Part shown: positions 9,872 to 20,393 of the stretch, in pieces | Numbering within the stretch: position 1 is the first letter of the stretch | How the letters are laid out: the number at the start of each line of letters is the position of its first letter | Source of the DNA: Ixodes scapularis | Lineage: Eukaryota; Arthropoda; Arachnida; Ixodida; Ixodidae | Direction: 5' to 3' | NCBI RefSeq assembly: GCF_016920785.2 | Contig: NW_024609884.1 | Coordinates: 79,636,311-79,700,310, forward strand | Length of the DNA stretch: 64,000 bases | Translations under genes and position numbers: made by a program | The notes under the pieces: model-generated | The model's database searches: none | Seen by the model: only the letters and a program-made list of their open reading frames with translations | What the model was told of the DNA's origin: nothing

Positions 9872-11781
9872 TCAAGAAGCCGCTGCGTCCGAGTCTCCCG
9901 ATGACGTGAGCGAATAGTTGGCCGAGTCCCTGCGGTGCGCATGCAGGAGCCCGGCGGCCGCCTTGTGGCGCACAAAGTCCGGCTGGTCCGTGAAGGACGT
10001 TAACCGAACGTTGGTCTTGCGGCCGAACGGGTCCGCGTCGCGGCGAATGACCAGCTCCGGCGGCGCCATGTTGCGCTGCAGGGAGAGGCTCTTCCAGGGT
10101 GTGGAAGAACCTTTGAGCGGTTCAACCAGCTGCTCGAGACTGGAGGCCCGCTTGATACTTTCGCTACACGCCGAGTGCACACCACTCGACTCGCTACTGG
10201 CACCTTTCTCCGGGCTCGTGGAGGTGTCGCTCACGCAGTCTGAGCGTGGTGTCAACGTTGTCGAGGGTGAGGTGGGCCCGCCATGGACCGTGGCGCGTAC
10301 TTGCGTAGTGGCCACATCCACAAGCAGAAGCTCGTAGTCAGCCTCCGGCAGCAATGCGCTCGTGTCTCCCAGAGGGCACAGGCTCTGCGAAGGATGGCCG
10401 TTATTAGATGGCTGGTCAGTGTCACGAGGTTCGAAACGCCCATGAATGGGCGTATCTAATATCGAGCTAACTATAGTTTCAAAGCTCACCTTATAAAAGG
10501 GCTCCTCGTCGCCCTTCCGGCTCCCGCGTCGAAGTGTAGAAACCTCCCGTAGCGTGGCATAGTCCCCACCATCATCCGAGTGTGGGTCAGAAAGGACGTC
10601 TTCAAACTTGACCCCCGATACGTGCTGCTTTCTCAACTTGCTCAAAATCTTGGGAGACTTGCCGGATTTCTTGCTGGGGCTGCATCCCTTCTCCTCGAAG
10701 GTCACCTTATGCTTGGGGCCGGATGTCTTGCGCTGACCTCTCAGCCACGTGCTACGCTCACAGGTTCCATTCTGCGACGAGCTCGGTTCCTTGGCAGCAG
10801 ATGGGAGCCGAGGCTTGAGCCAATATATGTCCTCGTCTTCTGAAGGGTGGGGAAGCTTGGACACCTGTGCGAATTTCGTGGCCAAGCTGATGATGGCCTT
10901 CTTAGAGGAGGCCTCTCGAACCTGGTAGGTGTGACCCTGGTCGATGACTAACAGAGGTACCTCCCCCGTGGTCTTGAGCAGAGGAGTATATGCGACGCCC
11001 TGAAGTTGCCTGACATCTCCTTGTGGTCCCTCAGGCGAGAAGTCCCAGTCGTGCTTGAGGGTGAGCCCGAGCCAGAGCGCGATCCACAGCAGGAGATGAG
11101 CCAGAATTCCCGCGACGACCGCCAGCACGGCACCATCCAGGCTACCGCAGTAGACCTTGGTAAGGTCATAAAGTAGTGGGCCTCCGGAAAGCACAAGCAC
11201 GCTGAGCACGAAAAAGGCGTACAGGTGCGGTCCATGGCCCCAGAGACCTCTCGGAAAGGCTCCCTTCCAGGTGATATGGTTCTTCATGGCAGCGCGAGCC
11301 TTCCACTCTTGAAACTTGAGCAGACCATATGAATAAAGCACGGGGCCCGAGAGTGAAAGGGCCGTGCTGTACAGGGCGTACAAGAAGAGCGTCGAAGGTA
11401 GGCCCAGGAACAGCGGACCGAATCCCGGCAGTACCTCACGGACGCCCGCCACCTGGACCTTGTAGAGGACGGCAAGGCCCGTATAAATGAGCAGTCGTTG
11501 CGCCATGCACAGGCCCAGGTAAAGCGAGAAGAGCAGCGCGAAGCATTTGTTACTCTTCCAGAAGACGGCGGGGTAACGCAGCGAGTAGACGAGCAGAGCG
11601 AGTCCGTAGTTGAGGAACTCGGCCGACGTGGCGGCTTCGTCCAGGTGAGGTAGCGGCCGGGCCACCTCGCTCGCCTCACGGTCCCACAGCTCGGTTTCGT
11701 TGATGGTGCTCAGGAAGCTTAAAACCACCAGGCGCTCCCGGTGGGGTAGCAGCAGGTCCAGGTCCGTGCGCCAGGCATCGC
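9872..11781 (-). CDS. tinc: Tincar-like membrane protein, terminal exon
   Basis: Encodes the C-terminal 636 or so residues of a homologue of Tincar, a multi-pass membrane protein of arthropods known in Drosophila from developing heart and eye; its biochemical activity is not established. Counting from the upstream in-frame ATG at 11797 (which lies in intron), WRTDLD at 9-14 and SLRYPAVFW-SNKCFAL at 72-88 match the family's hallmark region. Hydrophobic segments lie at about 85-112, 124-160, 191-212 and 220-247. Next come GSLDGAVLAVVAG, WIALWLGLTLKHDW and the cytosolic block PLLVIDQGHTYQV-KKAII (281-302), then IYWLKPRLP (324-332). A Ser-rich tail of about 300 residues ends FGRKTNVRLTSFTD and NYSLTSSGDSD. 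The exon starts after TTTATTACAG at 11781, intron phase 1. Family proteins have further N-terminal membrane segments, so upstream exons are missing from view. A 105-nt internal segment could be an optional intron. Confidence 0.82.
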
Positions 11782-11800
11782 CTGTAATAAACGACAAGAC
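11782..11800 (-). promoter_or_regulatory. Splice acceptor of tincar terminal exon
   Basis: On the minus strand the sequence TTGTCGTTTATTACAG precedes the exon; AG occupies 11783-11782. Similarity to Tincar begins immediately after it (DAWRTDL), while upstream codons do not resemble the family. The first codon is split, with one base supplied by the previous exon. Confidence 0.75.
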
Positions 11801-12094
11801 GTGGTTAGAGTCTCGCCCCGGTGATTCAATGTGTGCGGATCATGTTGAACGGATAAGCAGTTCTGAAAGCAAATCCGGTCGAAATAAACAATTGTGCAAG
11901 TTGCGTAGATCTGTGCGAAGGCTATAATAGCTTGTGCCGAGGAACCCCGTATGCACTTTGCGAAACCATAAAAACAACAGGGAGACAACATAGCCAAGCG
12001 ACATCCCCGGCGCACCAGAAAAAAGGCAAATGGTAAACAGTAACTTTAGTATTTAATTAAACAGGAATGATCACCCAATAGCGGGCGCGTATCA
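11801..12094. other. Start of tincar intron, nothing recognised
   Basis: Non-coding DNA upstream of the terminal exon. I saw no second tincar exon here. Confidence 0.4.
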
Positions 12095-12200
12095 GGGCTG
12101 GGCAGTATCGCGATGCAAATGTATCTCGATAGTATCGAAGGAAATTCTTTCGAGTATCTGTATTTCAATATCGAGGTACATTTGAAATGAGTATTTGTAT
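12095..12200 (+). repeat. CAGGGCTGGGCAGTATCG-type dispersed repeat
   Basis: Begins CAGGGCTGGGCAGTATCG and continues with repeated GTATC, TATCGA and ATTTGTATCT words. A diverged relative in the opposite sense ends CGACGCCCAGCCCTAG near 49860-49876. CAGGG termini are common among hAT elements, so a hAT-like terminus is possible, but no matching opposite end or 8-bp duplication was found. Confidence 0.4.
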
Positions 12201-12652
12201 CTCTGCTGCTCATCACCACAATATCACTGGTTTTGTGCAACACCCTAAAAGGCGTAGGCGCGAAGACCAAACTCGCGAAGTATTTCGTTTGTACGCATAC
12301 TCGCACAAAGGAAGCAGTTCTGCCGCGCGCTCGCCGCTTCTCGCAAGACTACACATAACGCTCGAGATTGAGTATAGCGCCACTGGACAAACACCGAGCC
12401 GCATCTTCAAACAGTGCGCACGCCCACTATGCTACCTGAATTCAGGTGCACGGCTGACAAAAGGTTGTTGTCTCTTAAAGCGGTTCATTGGGACGTTCGG
12501 TTCATCTTCCGAGCTTCTAAAAAGCACCGAAAAGGACGATGACGAGACAGGTTGAAAGATATAATTGGATTCGTTTAACCTGTCTTGCCCTTGTCTGCTT
12601 TTTTTTTTTCGGCGCTTATTTTAATTTTTTTTTTTTGCCGGCCCATAATTAA
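12201..12652. other. Intronic or intergenic DNA, no gene seen
   Basis: Contains one plus-strand frame (12187-12555) with no recognised similarity, and T runs at 12600-12640. Confidence 0.4.
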
Positions 12653-12813
12653 GGCTGCATTTACATGAATGCGACAGTGGCACATCGAGTCGAGATATGA
12701 TAGTTTTAATTGGTAGCAGATGGGTTGAAGAGCAAGAAGTAGGAAGGCAGGCTGCATGCGATTGGTCCCTACCCGATTCGATGGGCTACGATCGCATTCA
12801 TGTAAACGTAGCC
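12653..12813. mobile_element. 161-bp inverted-repeat element (MITE)
   Basis: Ends are inverted: GGCTGCATTTACATGAATGC on the left and, read from the right on the minus strand, GGCTACGTTTACATGAATGC. Nineteen or so of the first 22 positions agree. It has no coding capacity. The target duplication is unclear. Confidence 0.7.
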
Positions 12814-14219
12814 ACTTAGCGCTTTCAGTGTATATGAGAGGGTCTCCTGCCAAGAAAAAGTCTTAACTCCCGCGAGCCACCGCTAAACACTTATCCAAAA
12901 TGCAACCCACCGTAAAAAAAAAGAAAAGAAAAAAAAAAGATTTGACAATGTACGGCAACAGCGAAGCGTTCAAAGGGACGACGCGGGCGCAGGTCCATAG
13001 CTATATACCATAGCTATATACCATAGCTATGGTACTACAAACTGAAGTGGGGCACGTCGTACACGAACTAGAGCGCTCCCCGGCGCTGTCAAGCACAGCG
13101 GCCGGCCGTGCAGCCGACGAATACGGGTAATCGACAGCGCGCCTTTCCAAGTGAGCACCGCGGCACAAAGGCGTGCGCGGTCCCGCCCCCAACAGCCCCG
13201 CAATTCGCAAGGTGCGCTACTCGCGGGGAGCTCCTCGCTCGGCAATCGCCCGAAAGAAAGAGCGCCTGCTGTTGACACGGGGGCACACAGTGCCGCCACA
13301 CGCACAAGCCTCGCATACACGACCGCTAGCGTTTCTCTCGCCCTTAGCGGAGTGCGCCGTGGAAGCTGAGCACTGCAGCCGGACCAACCACCGGCCTCAG
13401 CACGGGAATGCGATTCCCGTGGCCGTGCATCTCGGAAGTGCGCGAGTCGTGCATCTCGAGATTTGCGATTGCGTGGCCCGGACACGTAGCTTCCGTTCCA
13501 GTGCCATGGCTTAGTCCCGAACGGGGCCCACCCCGCACCTGAGCCAGGCTCTTTTTTTGGGCTCCCGTTTGGACCCGTGCCTCCGGTTCCATCGGCGAAA
13601 TCGTCCTTCGCGCCTGCCTTTGTGTCATAACGGCAGGGGTACGCGGCGGCACGCGCGAGCGAGAACCGACGTCTGCGTCGATCGATGGGAGCGCGTGCAG
13701 TTCGGGGCCCGCTCTGGTGATGTATTAACCCGGCCTGCCAGAAGCATCACCGGCTGCATTTGCGAGTCGGGAATCGATCTTGGACAGTGACAGGGCCCCC
13801 CGCGAACCTCGCTTCTGCGACTGACGCCGCTTTTGTTTTAGGGGCTGCTGACACCCTCCGAAGCAGTGCGTTCTGACGGGTTGCCGATGGGACGACTGAC
13901 GGCGCGCTGACAGCAGCGAGCTATGCAAGCTCGCACTGATGCAATGCTTGCGCGCCGCCCACCCCTGGAAATCTAAGAAGAACACAGGAAGCTTTGTTTG
14001 GAAACAATACTATGATGGGTAGAAAGGGAGGTGCGACGGTCACACGGGAGTGAGGGGTCACGCGATCCCGACCTATAAAGCGCAGCATAATCCGTGTGCG
14101 AAAAGCAGCCTCGCTAGTCCTGGGCTAGAAAAAAAGAAAACGCCCCCCCCCCCCCCCCCCCCCACAAAAAAAAAAAAAAGGAGGCAGGTTGAGCATTTTA
14201 TTACACTCTGTAGGGGTAT
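12814..14219. other. GC-rich non-coding segment
   Basis: 13000-13700 is CpG-rich with several overlapping frames on both strands and no recognised product. A 13-bp tandem repeat (CCATAGCTATATA, 2.8 copies) lies at 12995-13030. A C run followed by an A run is at about 14142-14179. Confidence 0.4.
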
Positions 14220-14705
14220 TAGGTACGTTTAGTACACTGTTACCGTGTTCCGCGTACCGCACTACCCGAGCCTTTGAAGGGCGTTTTTAAGCGCGTGCCC
14301 CGCGATCACGGTATCACTCCGGGCGCACGCTTAAAAACATGCATTAAAGGCTCCGGTATGCACGTTTCCATCGTTTACAAAAATCCCATTTCACGCGTGC
14401 TAAATCACAGTTCAGCCAGCGTTTGCTCGCAATTGCGGCCAGCCAGAAAGTGCGCGTGCATAACACAAAAACGAACGCGCCCTCATACGCTTTCATGGAA
14501 AGGTGTATATACTTTAATGCCACAAGCGTGAGAGCTCGAGGTCGATGCTTTGAAGCGTCCTTCCGCAGAATGAGCACTCGCGCTAAAAACGCTCGTCTCA
14601 AAGCCAGGAGCACGGGCTAACTCGCGCTTGTAGCTTTGGCTGCAGTCTCAGCTTAAGGGTGCGGTATGCGGAACACGGTAACGGTTCGCTAAAAGTCCGT
14701 ATCGT
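14220..14705. mobile_element. Palindromic element, about 0.48 kb
   Basis: Outer inverted repeats pair about 14238-14262 (TTACCGTGTTCCGCGTACCG) with about 14659-14684 (CGGTATGCGGAACACGGTAA). An inner pair, GTTTTTAAGCGCGTGCCC and GGGCGCACGCTTAAAAAC, lies at 14283-14338. On the minus strand the right arm continues CACCCTTAAGCTGAGACT, an 18-mer also present in the element at 58907. No open frame of note. Confidence 0.65.
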
Positions 14706-16612
14706 TTAACTGTAAATGGAACCACGACCCTATAACTGCATTTAGCTCTCTTACGAAAAAACTGCTTATGAAACTGCTCGATCGAGACTCAAGTTAAAAA
14801 TTGTGTTGTATGTATGTTATTTACACAGCCGGAAGTTAGACACTCCCAATGGGATTTTGGTGCCTCAGCTGTAGATAAGCAATTTAGCCAGTGCAGTACA
14901 ACCACCAGCCTGGGATCTTTAACGTGCACCACGCAGTAGCGATACACGACCGCAGGCCGTTGCGATACTTATCCAGATCGAACGGGCAGGGGTGATAATT
15001 GAGCCCAGGATCCTTGAGCCCAGGATCCCTGGGTTCTGCAGTACGAGCTTTCGCTACACGTGCCATCGCTCCCCCTGGGACTCAAGTGAAAGCTACGTTA
15101 CAACCGCGAGCTTGAATGGACGGATGTTACCAAGTGTTCGGCGCTCGCGCGTGACGCCGCCGTAACTTAAGTTCACAGAAGGCAGATGGCACTTCTCGAG
15201 ACGCCTCCTGCCAACTCGTGCTCTGCACACGCAGTGCTTCACCGAGGTTTTCCCACGTGCAAAAAAGACTAAAGTTCACTCGATGCATTGCGGAAGCGGC
15301 GGCGTAACAAAACTGGCTCGGGATATCGGTCTATTCTGCTGGATTGTCGTTCGTAGATTTTTTTTTTTTTTTCATTCTTTTATTTTGTATTGGCGATTTC
15401 CGCCACTTGTTTTTGAACCTACTTTCAAGGTTTCGTCTTTAGACCGCCAGGCGCTGTGAAGATCTGATTCGCTCCAGAAGGCTGGCGAGCGAAACTGCCG
15501 CCACATTTTTCTGTTCGAGCCGCTAGGTGCCGTCATTTTCGGTGGAGTCGCCAATACGTATTGGTCTGTAAACCAACATCCAGCGCGCGAATTCTTCTTT
15601 TTTTTTTTTTTTTTTTTTTTTTCGAAGAGGAACTAACTTTTTCTGAGGACACTCTGATCAAGCCGTCACGTCGCTTATCTCGCAGAGCACGCAGGGCGCC
15701 CGTCATTGCGGCCGACGAAAAGAGCGAATGACGAGGTCCAGAAAACGATCCGGACCCAGAGGGCGTTCCGGGCGTCGGCATGACCAGCACACGTCGTGCT
15801 CAGTGTCCCAACGCGGGTCGGGTTTTTCGCCCCAAGCGTTCTCTGCTTCATTCTCTCATTAGGCTGCCTCCAAAGATTGTAATGACCGGACTTCAGCGTG
15901 TTGCGCGGGAAAGCGGACGCACGGACTTTCTTCGTCCAGACCGCTTAGACCGTAAAACAAGCAAAAAAAAAAAAAAAAAAAAAAACAACGCAAGAAAAGG
16001 AAGAGAAAGGAGAAGGCCTCGAGTGTTGGCGCGTATACGCTACATGGCGCGCACTGGAAAGTGCAGATAATTTCGCCTCGGTGCTTCTCTGCTTCCGGCA
16101 CCAAGCAATCTGAGCTTATGGAGCGAGCCGCGCAAGTGGAGAAAAGAGCGCGGTGGCGAGCAGCAGCAAGACGGCCCTCGAGGCGGCCACTTGTGGGCCT
16201 AATGACCACCGAGGCCGAGGCGCGAGCACAGCGACGACGACGACGGCTCCGCTGATTGATGTAGTCATTTCTCGCGCGCCGGGTTAAATCAAGGGGTCGG
16301 CCGGAGCGGACCCCGCTGCGATGCCCGGATGGGCGGAGCTGCGCGTGCTCCGCCGGAGAATCGGACAGCGCTCGGGCGGACCTTCCCTTTGCTGCGCGGT
16401 GGCAGGCGTGTTTCGCGCGTCTGTCTGTGTGCGTTGGCGGACCGAACGATAAACATGGGTCTCCCTCCGTTCTTCCAAATTTCGGACCCATCATATCCCT
16501 TTTAATTCTATCCAAGCCAGCTGAATCTTTGTTTTTCGAAGGCTCGGAGCAAACTAACGGGAATAAACGTGACAACGGCCGCCAGCTCTCATTTTACAGC
16601 GGTAGCTGTTAG
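14706..16612. other. Non-coding segment, no gene seen
   Basis: Includes a 15-bp tandem duplication (TTGAGCCCAGGATCC, 14999-15028), poly-T tracts at 15359-15372 and 15597-15622, a poly-A tract at about 15962-15985 and a CpG-rich stretch at 16000-16450. The 238-codon minus frame at 15859-16575 overlaps other frames and runs through a poly-T tract as poly-Phe, so it is not credible as a gene. Confidence 0.4.
16605..16612 (+). repeat. hAT-1 target-site duplication, left
   Basis: GCTGTTAG, identical to 20386-20393 on the other side of the element. Eight base pairs is the duplication length diagnostic of hAT transposases. Confidence 0.88.
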
Positions 16613-16819
16613 TAGAGCTCTGCACGAGGCCGGGCCAACCAGAAAGCCCGGGCCAGGTAGCACGGACCCGGATCAGGCTCGGGCCCGGAAGCACGTTGAT
16701 GCTGAACGTTTTTATTCCATCGTGACTTCAGTTCATACCAGACTGCGCAGAATCTGTGACTTGTATATGCTCTATAATGCCTCAAATATTTTCTTCATAT
16801 TTTGAACGAGTGCTATTAA

Positions 16820-17707
16820 AGAGACACTGACGCACCCCCCTCCCTCCCCCCCCCCTCCCCCCCCCCCCCTCCCCCCCTCCCCCCCCCCTCCCCCCAACAT
16901 TTTAATTTTTTTTTTTTGCCAGGTATGGTGTCAGAAGACTACCCAATCAATATTTTGCTACAGTCATGCATATATTTTATAAACTAAAAATAAAAAAGAA
17001 AGAAAAACGCAACTGCTCGAAACTGAAGAAAAATTTGCACGGAGGCTCGGAGGAGAAATTTGCCGGATGTCACGTGGCTGTCGCTCCCCACCGAGTTTTT
17101 TTTCCCGTTCTCCGCTTCTCAGGCGCATGAAACAGACGACGACAACGAGGACGTTGCTTGAACCGTTTGTCGTGCGATTGTTTCGCAGTTATATCCCTTC
17201 TCCTCGCTGTTCTATACTTGAAGATTGATTGACCGGTACCACGAACGACAGTTCCGAAGTAGCGGTCCTACATCCGTTGCAACGTTAGCCCGTCGTACGC
17301 CGCCATCGCGTCGTCCTGCCCGCGGTACGTCTCCACATTGAGAATGATGGGTGCATCTAATTCCTGTGGTCTGTGCAACAATATTCTTTCGATCAACGTA
17401 TCTGCGGCTTGTTGGAAGCCACAAAAAAATGGGGTACATAATCTTTTCTTTTTTAATATTGAAAGTGTGCCTTAGATGACCCACGACCTTGAATATATGT
17501 AATATGCATCAGTTTGAACGGCACGCGACCGTGGAAAAATGAGTGAGCGCGCCTGAAAACGGCCAATTCTCGACCGGCGGTTTTCGGGCGGCAAAAATAC
17601 GAATTTCAAACCTCAAATAAATAAAAAAACAAAAAAAAAAAAAGAAAACATTGCGAATTAAATAAAAACATCGGCATGCATAAGTACCCTGCCCTGTCAG
17701 TGTCCTT
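16820..17707. mobile_element. TTAA-flanked element 1
   Basis: Flanked by TTAA at 16816-16819 and 17708-17711. The inverted ends are AGAGACACTGACGC and AAGGACACTGACAG (the latter on the minus strand). It contains a C-rich tract of about 60 bp at 16835-16895 and no credible frame. The TTAA target suggests a piggyBac-type mechanism, but the terminal bases differ from the usual CCC start, so the superfamily is open. Confidence 0.72.
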
Positions 17708-18869
17708 TTAAGATTTCTATGTTGACATTAGCATTTTTATGTCGACACATAACGTCTTGACGGCGTCTTTCATGCCAATTAGGCTAAACTAGGGTTCTCC
17801 AAACGTTTTCGCTATGGGGCCGGAATTGGGACCTGTTCCAGTCTCGAGGGCCGGAAATTAGATAAGACAATAGAAACCAAGAAATACCAAATAAAAGAAG
17901 CCTAAATAAGCATTTAAATGCGTCAAGTTAAACTAGAGCAAAAAAAAAAAAAAAGAAATGCAAGGCGGACAAACGCATAGACTTTACTTTTAAGTGCAAT
18001 ACTTTTACTTTTACGACATTGCAAAATAATTGTGAACCCGAGAACTCACAAGACATAAATCAAAGCGCATATGAAATATGGAATATTCACGCAGGGCAGA
18101 AGACTTATGAAAATTGTAGATCAGATTAGATTACTATGCACGATATACACGAGAACGCAAATGAATTTTTTCATAGTTACGCACACATGAAACAGGGTAG
18201 TACAAATAGCAATTCTAGGGATGATAATGCACAATAAATAATATGGCAAGAGAACCGACGTTTTGATGTTGTTTTCTAGACATGTGCGAATGCTGGATTT
18301 GGAGTCCGAAGCGAAAAGTGATTTTGGCCGAATATATTTGAATGGAAAATTGAATAGTTCCTCCGAGCTTTTCACTACTGCACCAAGCTTTTCACTACAG
18401 TATTATGCCTAAACGAAAACCCATTTGAACTTGTAAAGGTTATTTCCAAGGTTCCACTCGTCCACATCTGAGCTAATTTTAATCTAGCTATATTTATGGA
18501 CTGTGACCTCAGAAAGTCCGTTAACTGCATGGGAATGGCAAGTAAATGATGCATTGAACAAAAAAAAAAAAAAACTTAAAGCTATAGAGATACTCGGCTG
18601 TACCTAATTAAGTCGATTTATAAATCTTCTTGCTATATGCTAATATCCTTTATTAAATCTAGAATTTGAGAAAAGAATTACAATCATGAATGATGAACGT
18701 AGGTTGTCAGGACATGCCTGCCTAACATATACTCTTGCAAAATAGTCACAGTTCAATTTTGAAAATTTTACTGTAGTGAAGAGTTCAACATTAAAAAAGG
18801 TTGATTCTTTTTACATACACCCCGCGCGCGCGTGCACCATCCCACTTTGAAAGTCGGCTTTCCTCTTAA

Positions 18870-19722
18870 AGGGGCTGTGCAACGACATTGGGTAGAAATA
18901 TTTTGTTACTTTACACCAGCTTCCTGGCACTACACTCCGTTTCACCTTATGTTGTACCGCAGGGAATGCTAGAAGCACGAGCTCATAGCGTTGGCAGCTG
19001 CCCTTGGTGCACGGGAGCTTGTGCCGCCGAGATGTGCCCTAGAGCAAGGAGCTCGCGCTTGTAGCCTTTCCTGCGGTACAACACAAGGTGAAACAGAGTA
19101 TAGTGGAACCCAAGAATACTCGAACGAAACACCACTGACCAAGAAGCGTCTTCGTCGCGGTGGAATTCAAAGGATGAAAGCGGAGCTTTTCTTTCAGCCT
19201 CTCCTTCCAAAGCCGACTTTCGCTCCTTCGCGAAATTTGATGACGCAGCTGTGGGGACAATGGCAACAGTACGATCCCCGGGAATGCGTCATCGAGCTTT
19301 GCGGTGATGATATTCAAATGCTGCTTACACAGTGGACGGAAAGACTGCGTACGCATTCGATCTGGGCTCGTGACAATCGATGCCTCGACATGCATTGGGG
19401 TAGTGACCCGTGTCCAATCGCTGCAACGACGACAATAGCCGAGCCATAACAATGTCTGGAACTCAGCGCGTGTCCCGTGCTTTGCCAGCCCCATCGCGTG
19501 GCTATGATCAACACTGGCGGCATATAACTGGCTCCAGATCACGTGGCCGCTTGTTGTGGCTGCGAGTTGAGGGGGTGAAGTGTGCTCGTTTTTCTCCAAT
19601 TTTTTTCTGGGACTTCTATTGCGTGGCATGAAAAACGAACGCGTGTTTTACAAGTCATTAACGTCAGGGGATCCGTTCTAAGCGGTATTTGCGCAAAGTA
19701 CAAAAATTGTTGCATCGCCCCT
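18870..19722. mobile_element. TTAA-flanked element 2, inside hAT-like element 2
   Basis: Flanked by TTAA at 18866-18869 and 19723-19726. Inverted ends are AGGGGCTGTGCAACGA and, on the minus strand, AGGGGCGATGCAACAA. The overlapping frames at 18991-19449 and 19039-19629 fall inside it and show no recognisable domain. Confidence 0.78.
18928..19105. mobile_element. 178-bp palindromic element inside TTAA element 2
   Basis: Inverted arms of about 40 bp: CACTACACTCCGTTTCACC on the left, CACTATACTCTGTTTCACC from the right on the minus strand, both continuing TTRTGTTGTACCGCAGG. The first 13 bases resemble the end of the element at 58907. This is the deepest insertion in the nest. Confidence 0.65.
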
Positions 19723-19778
19723 TTAAGAGCGTGACCGCCATAATTGTACTTTTCTAAATGTTGATCGCGGCGGGTTAG

Positions 19779-19905
19779 CCCCGTTGAGCGCACTTCTTAC
19801 CGATCACCGGTGCACTACAGAGAAGCAACACCCACGAAAGCGAGCTCCGTGGGTGTTGCTTCTTCGCAGTGTGCCGGTGCTCGGTAAGAAGCGCGCTCAA
19901 CGGGG
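19779..19905. mobile_element. Hairpin element, about 127 bp, inside hAT-like element 2
   Basis: Two arms of about 58 bp face each other across a loop of about 11 nt. The outer ends are CCCCGTTGAGCGCACTTCTT and, from the right, CCCCGTTGAGCGCGCTTCTT; the inner stem is AGAAGCAACACCCACG. It would fold into a nearly complete hairpin. It may be a small element or an inverted duplication. Confidence 0.7.
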
Positions 19906-20385
19906 AGAACCCACAGTGGCCAACACTTCAAAAAAAAAGTGAAAAAAAAAAAAAAAAAACTTATTTTTAGTTAAGTATTTTATAGCGTATTAGTCGAAAC
20001 TACTATTCGAAAATTTGGATGTTCGCGCAACACCCTGCAGTTGGCTTTCATTCCTTCTGATAACTTCGTTTACGCCTTCGGTGCGTGTCGCGGCGCCGAT
20101 TTTTTTACGAGCGCTTATTTTTTTGCATTGATAGCAGGGGCCTGCGGGCCGGCCGTCACTGGAAAGATCGCGGCAATCCGCGGAATGGGGTTTGGAGACC
20201 CCCGGGCTAAACGAATCAAATGCACCAGCACTTCCCTAGGGCAGCTTTGAATTTAAGAGACGAGGCACGCCATGGCCTCTCACCGGGCCGAGCTTGGGCC
20301 GGGCCTGATTATGTAGGCATCCCATCGGGCCGAGTTCGGGGTCGGGTAAGACAAACGATAAGCGGTAGGCCCGTGCAGTGCTCTA

Positions 20386-20393
20386 GCTGTTAG
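20386..20393 (+). repeat. hAT-1 target-site duplication, right
   Basis: GCTGTTAG, the right-hand copy matching 16605-16612. Confidence 0.88.

Larger units (their letters stand above)
17790..20204. mobile_element. hAT-like element 2, inside hAT-like element 1
   Basis: The left end TAGGGTTCTCCAAACG and the right end CGGGGGTCTCCAAAC (minus strand) are inverted, and both have GGGCCGG-type subterminal words. It is flanked by a perfect 8-bp duplication GGCTAAAC at 17782-17789 and 20205-20212. It is 2415 bp as it stands and about 1.56 kb without the TTAA element inside it. No transposase frame survives, so it is a deleted, non-autonomous copy. Confidence 0.87.
16613..20385. mobile_element. hAT-like element 1, host of nested insertions
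   Basis: The left end is TAGAGCTCTGCACGAGGC; the right end, read inward on the minus strand, is TAGAGCACTGCACGGGCC. Both ends are followed by clusters of CGGGCC words, which resemble subterminal transposase-binding motifs. A perfect 8-bp duplication GCTGTTAG flanks it. Most of its 3773 bp is later insertion: removing the TTAA element at 16820-17707 and hAT-like element 2 at 17790-20204, each with one target copy, leaves about 458 bp. It was therefore a short non-autonomous element without transposase. Confidence 0.88.

Noticed and set aside
11780..11797. ATG at 11797 as the start of tincar
   Set aside because: It falls within the intron: a polypyrimidine stretch and AG lie between it and the first conserved residues, and family members have further N-terminal membrane segments.
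15859..16575. 238-codon minus-strand frame
   Set aside because: It runs through a poly-T tract as poly-Phe, overlaps frames on the other strand and matches no family.
18991..19629. Opposed frames of 152 and 196 codons as transposase remnants
   Set aside because: They lie wholly inside a TTAA-flanked element, are antisense to each other and show no DDE or zinc-finger motif.
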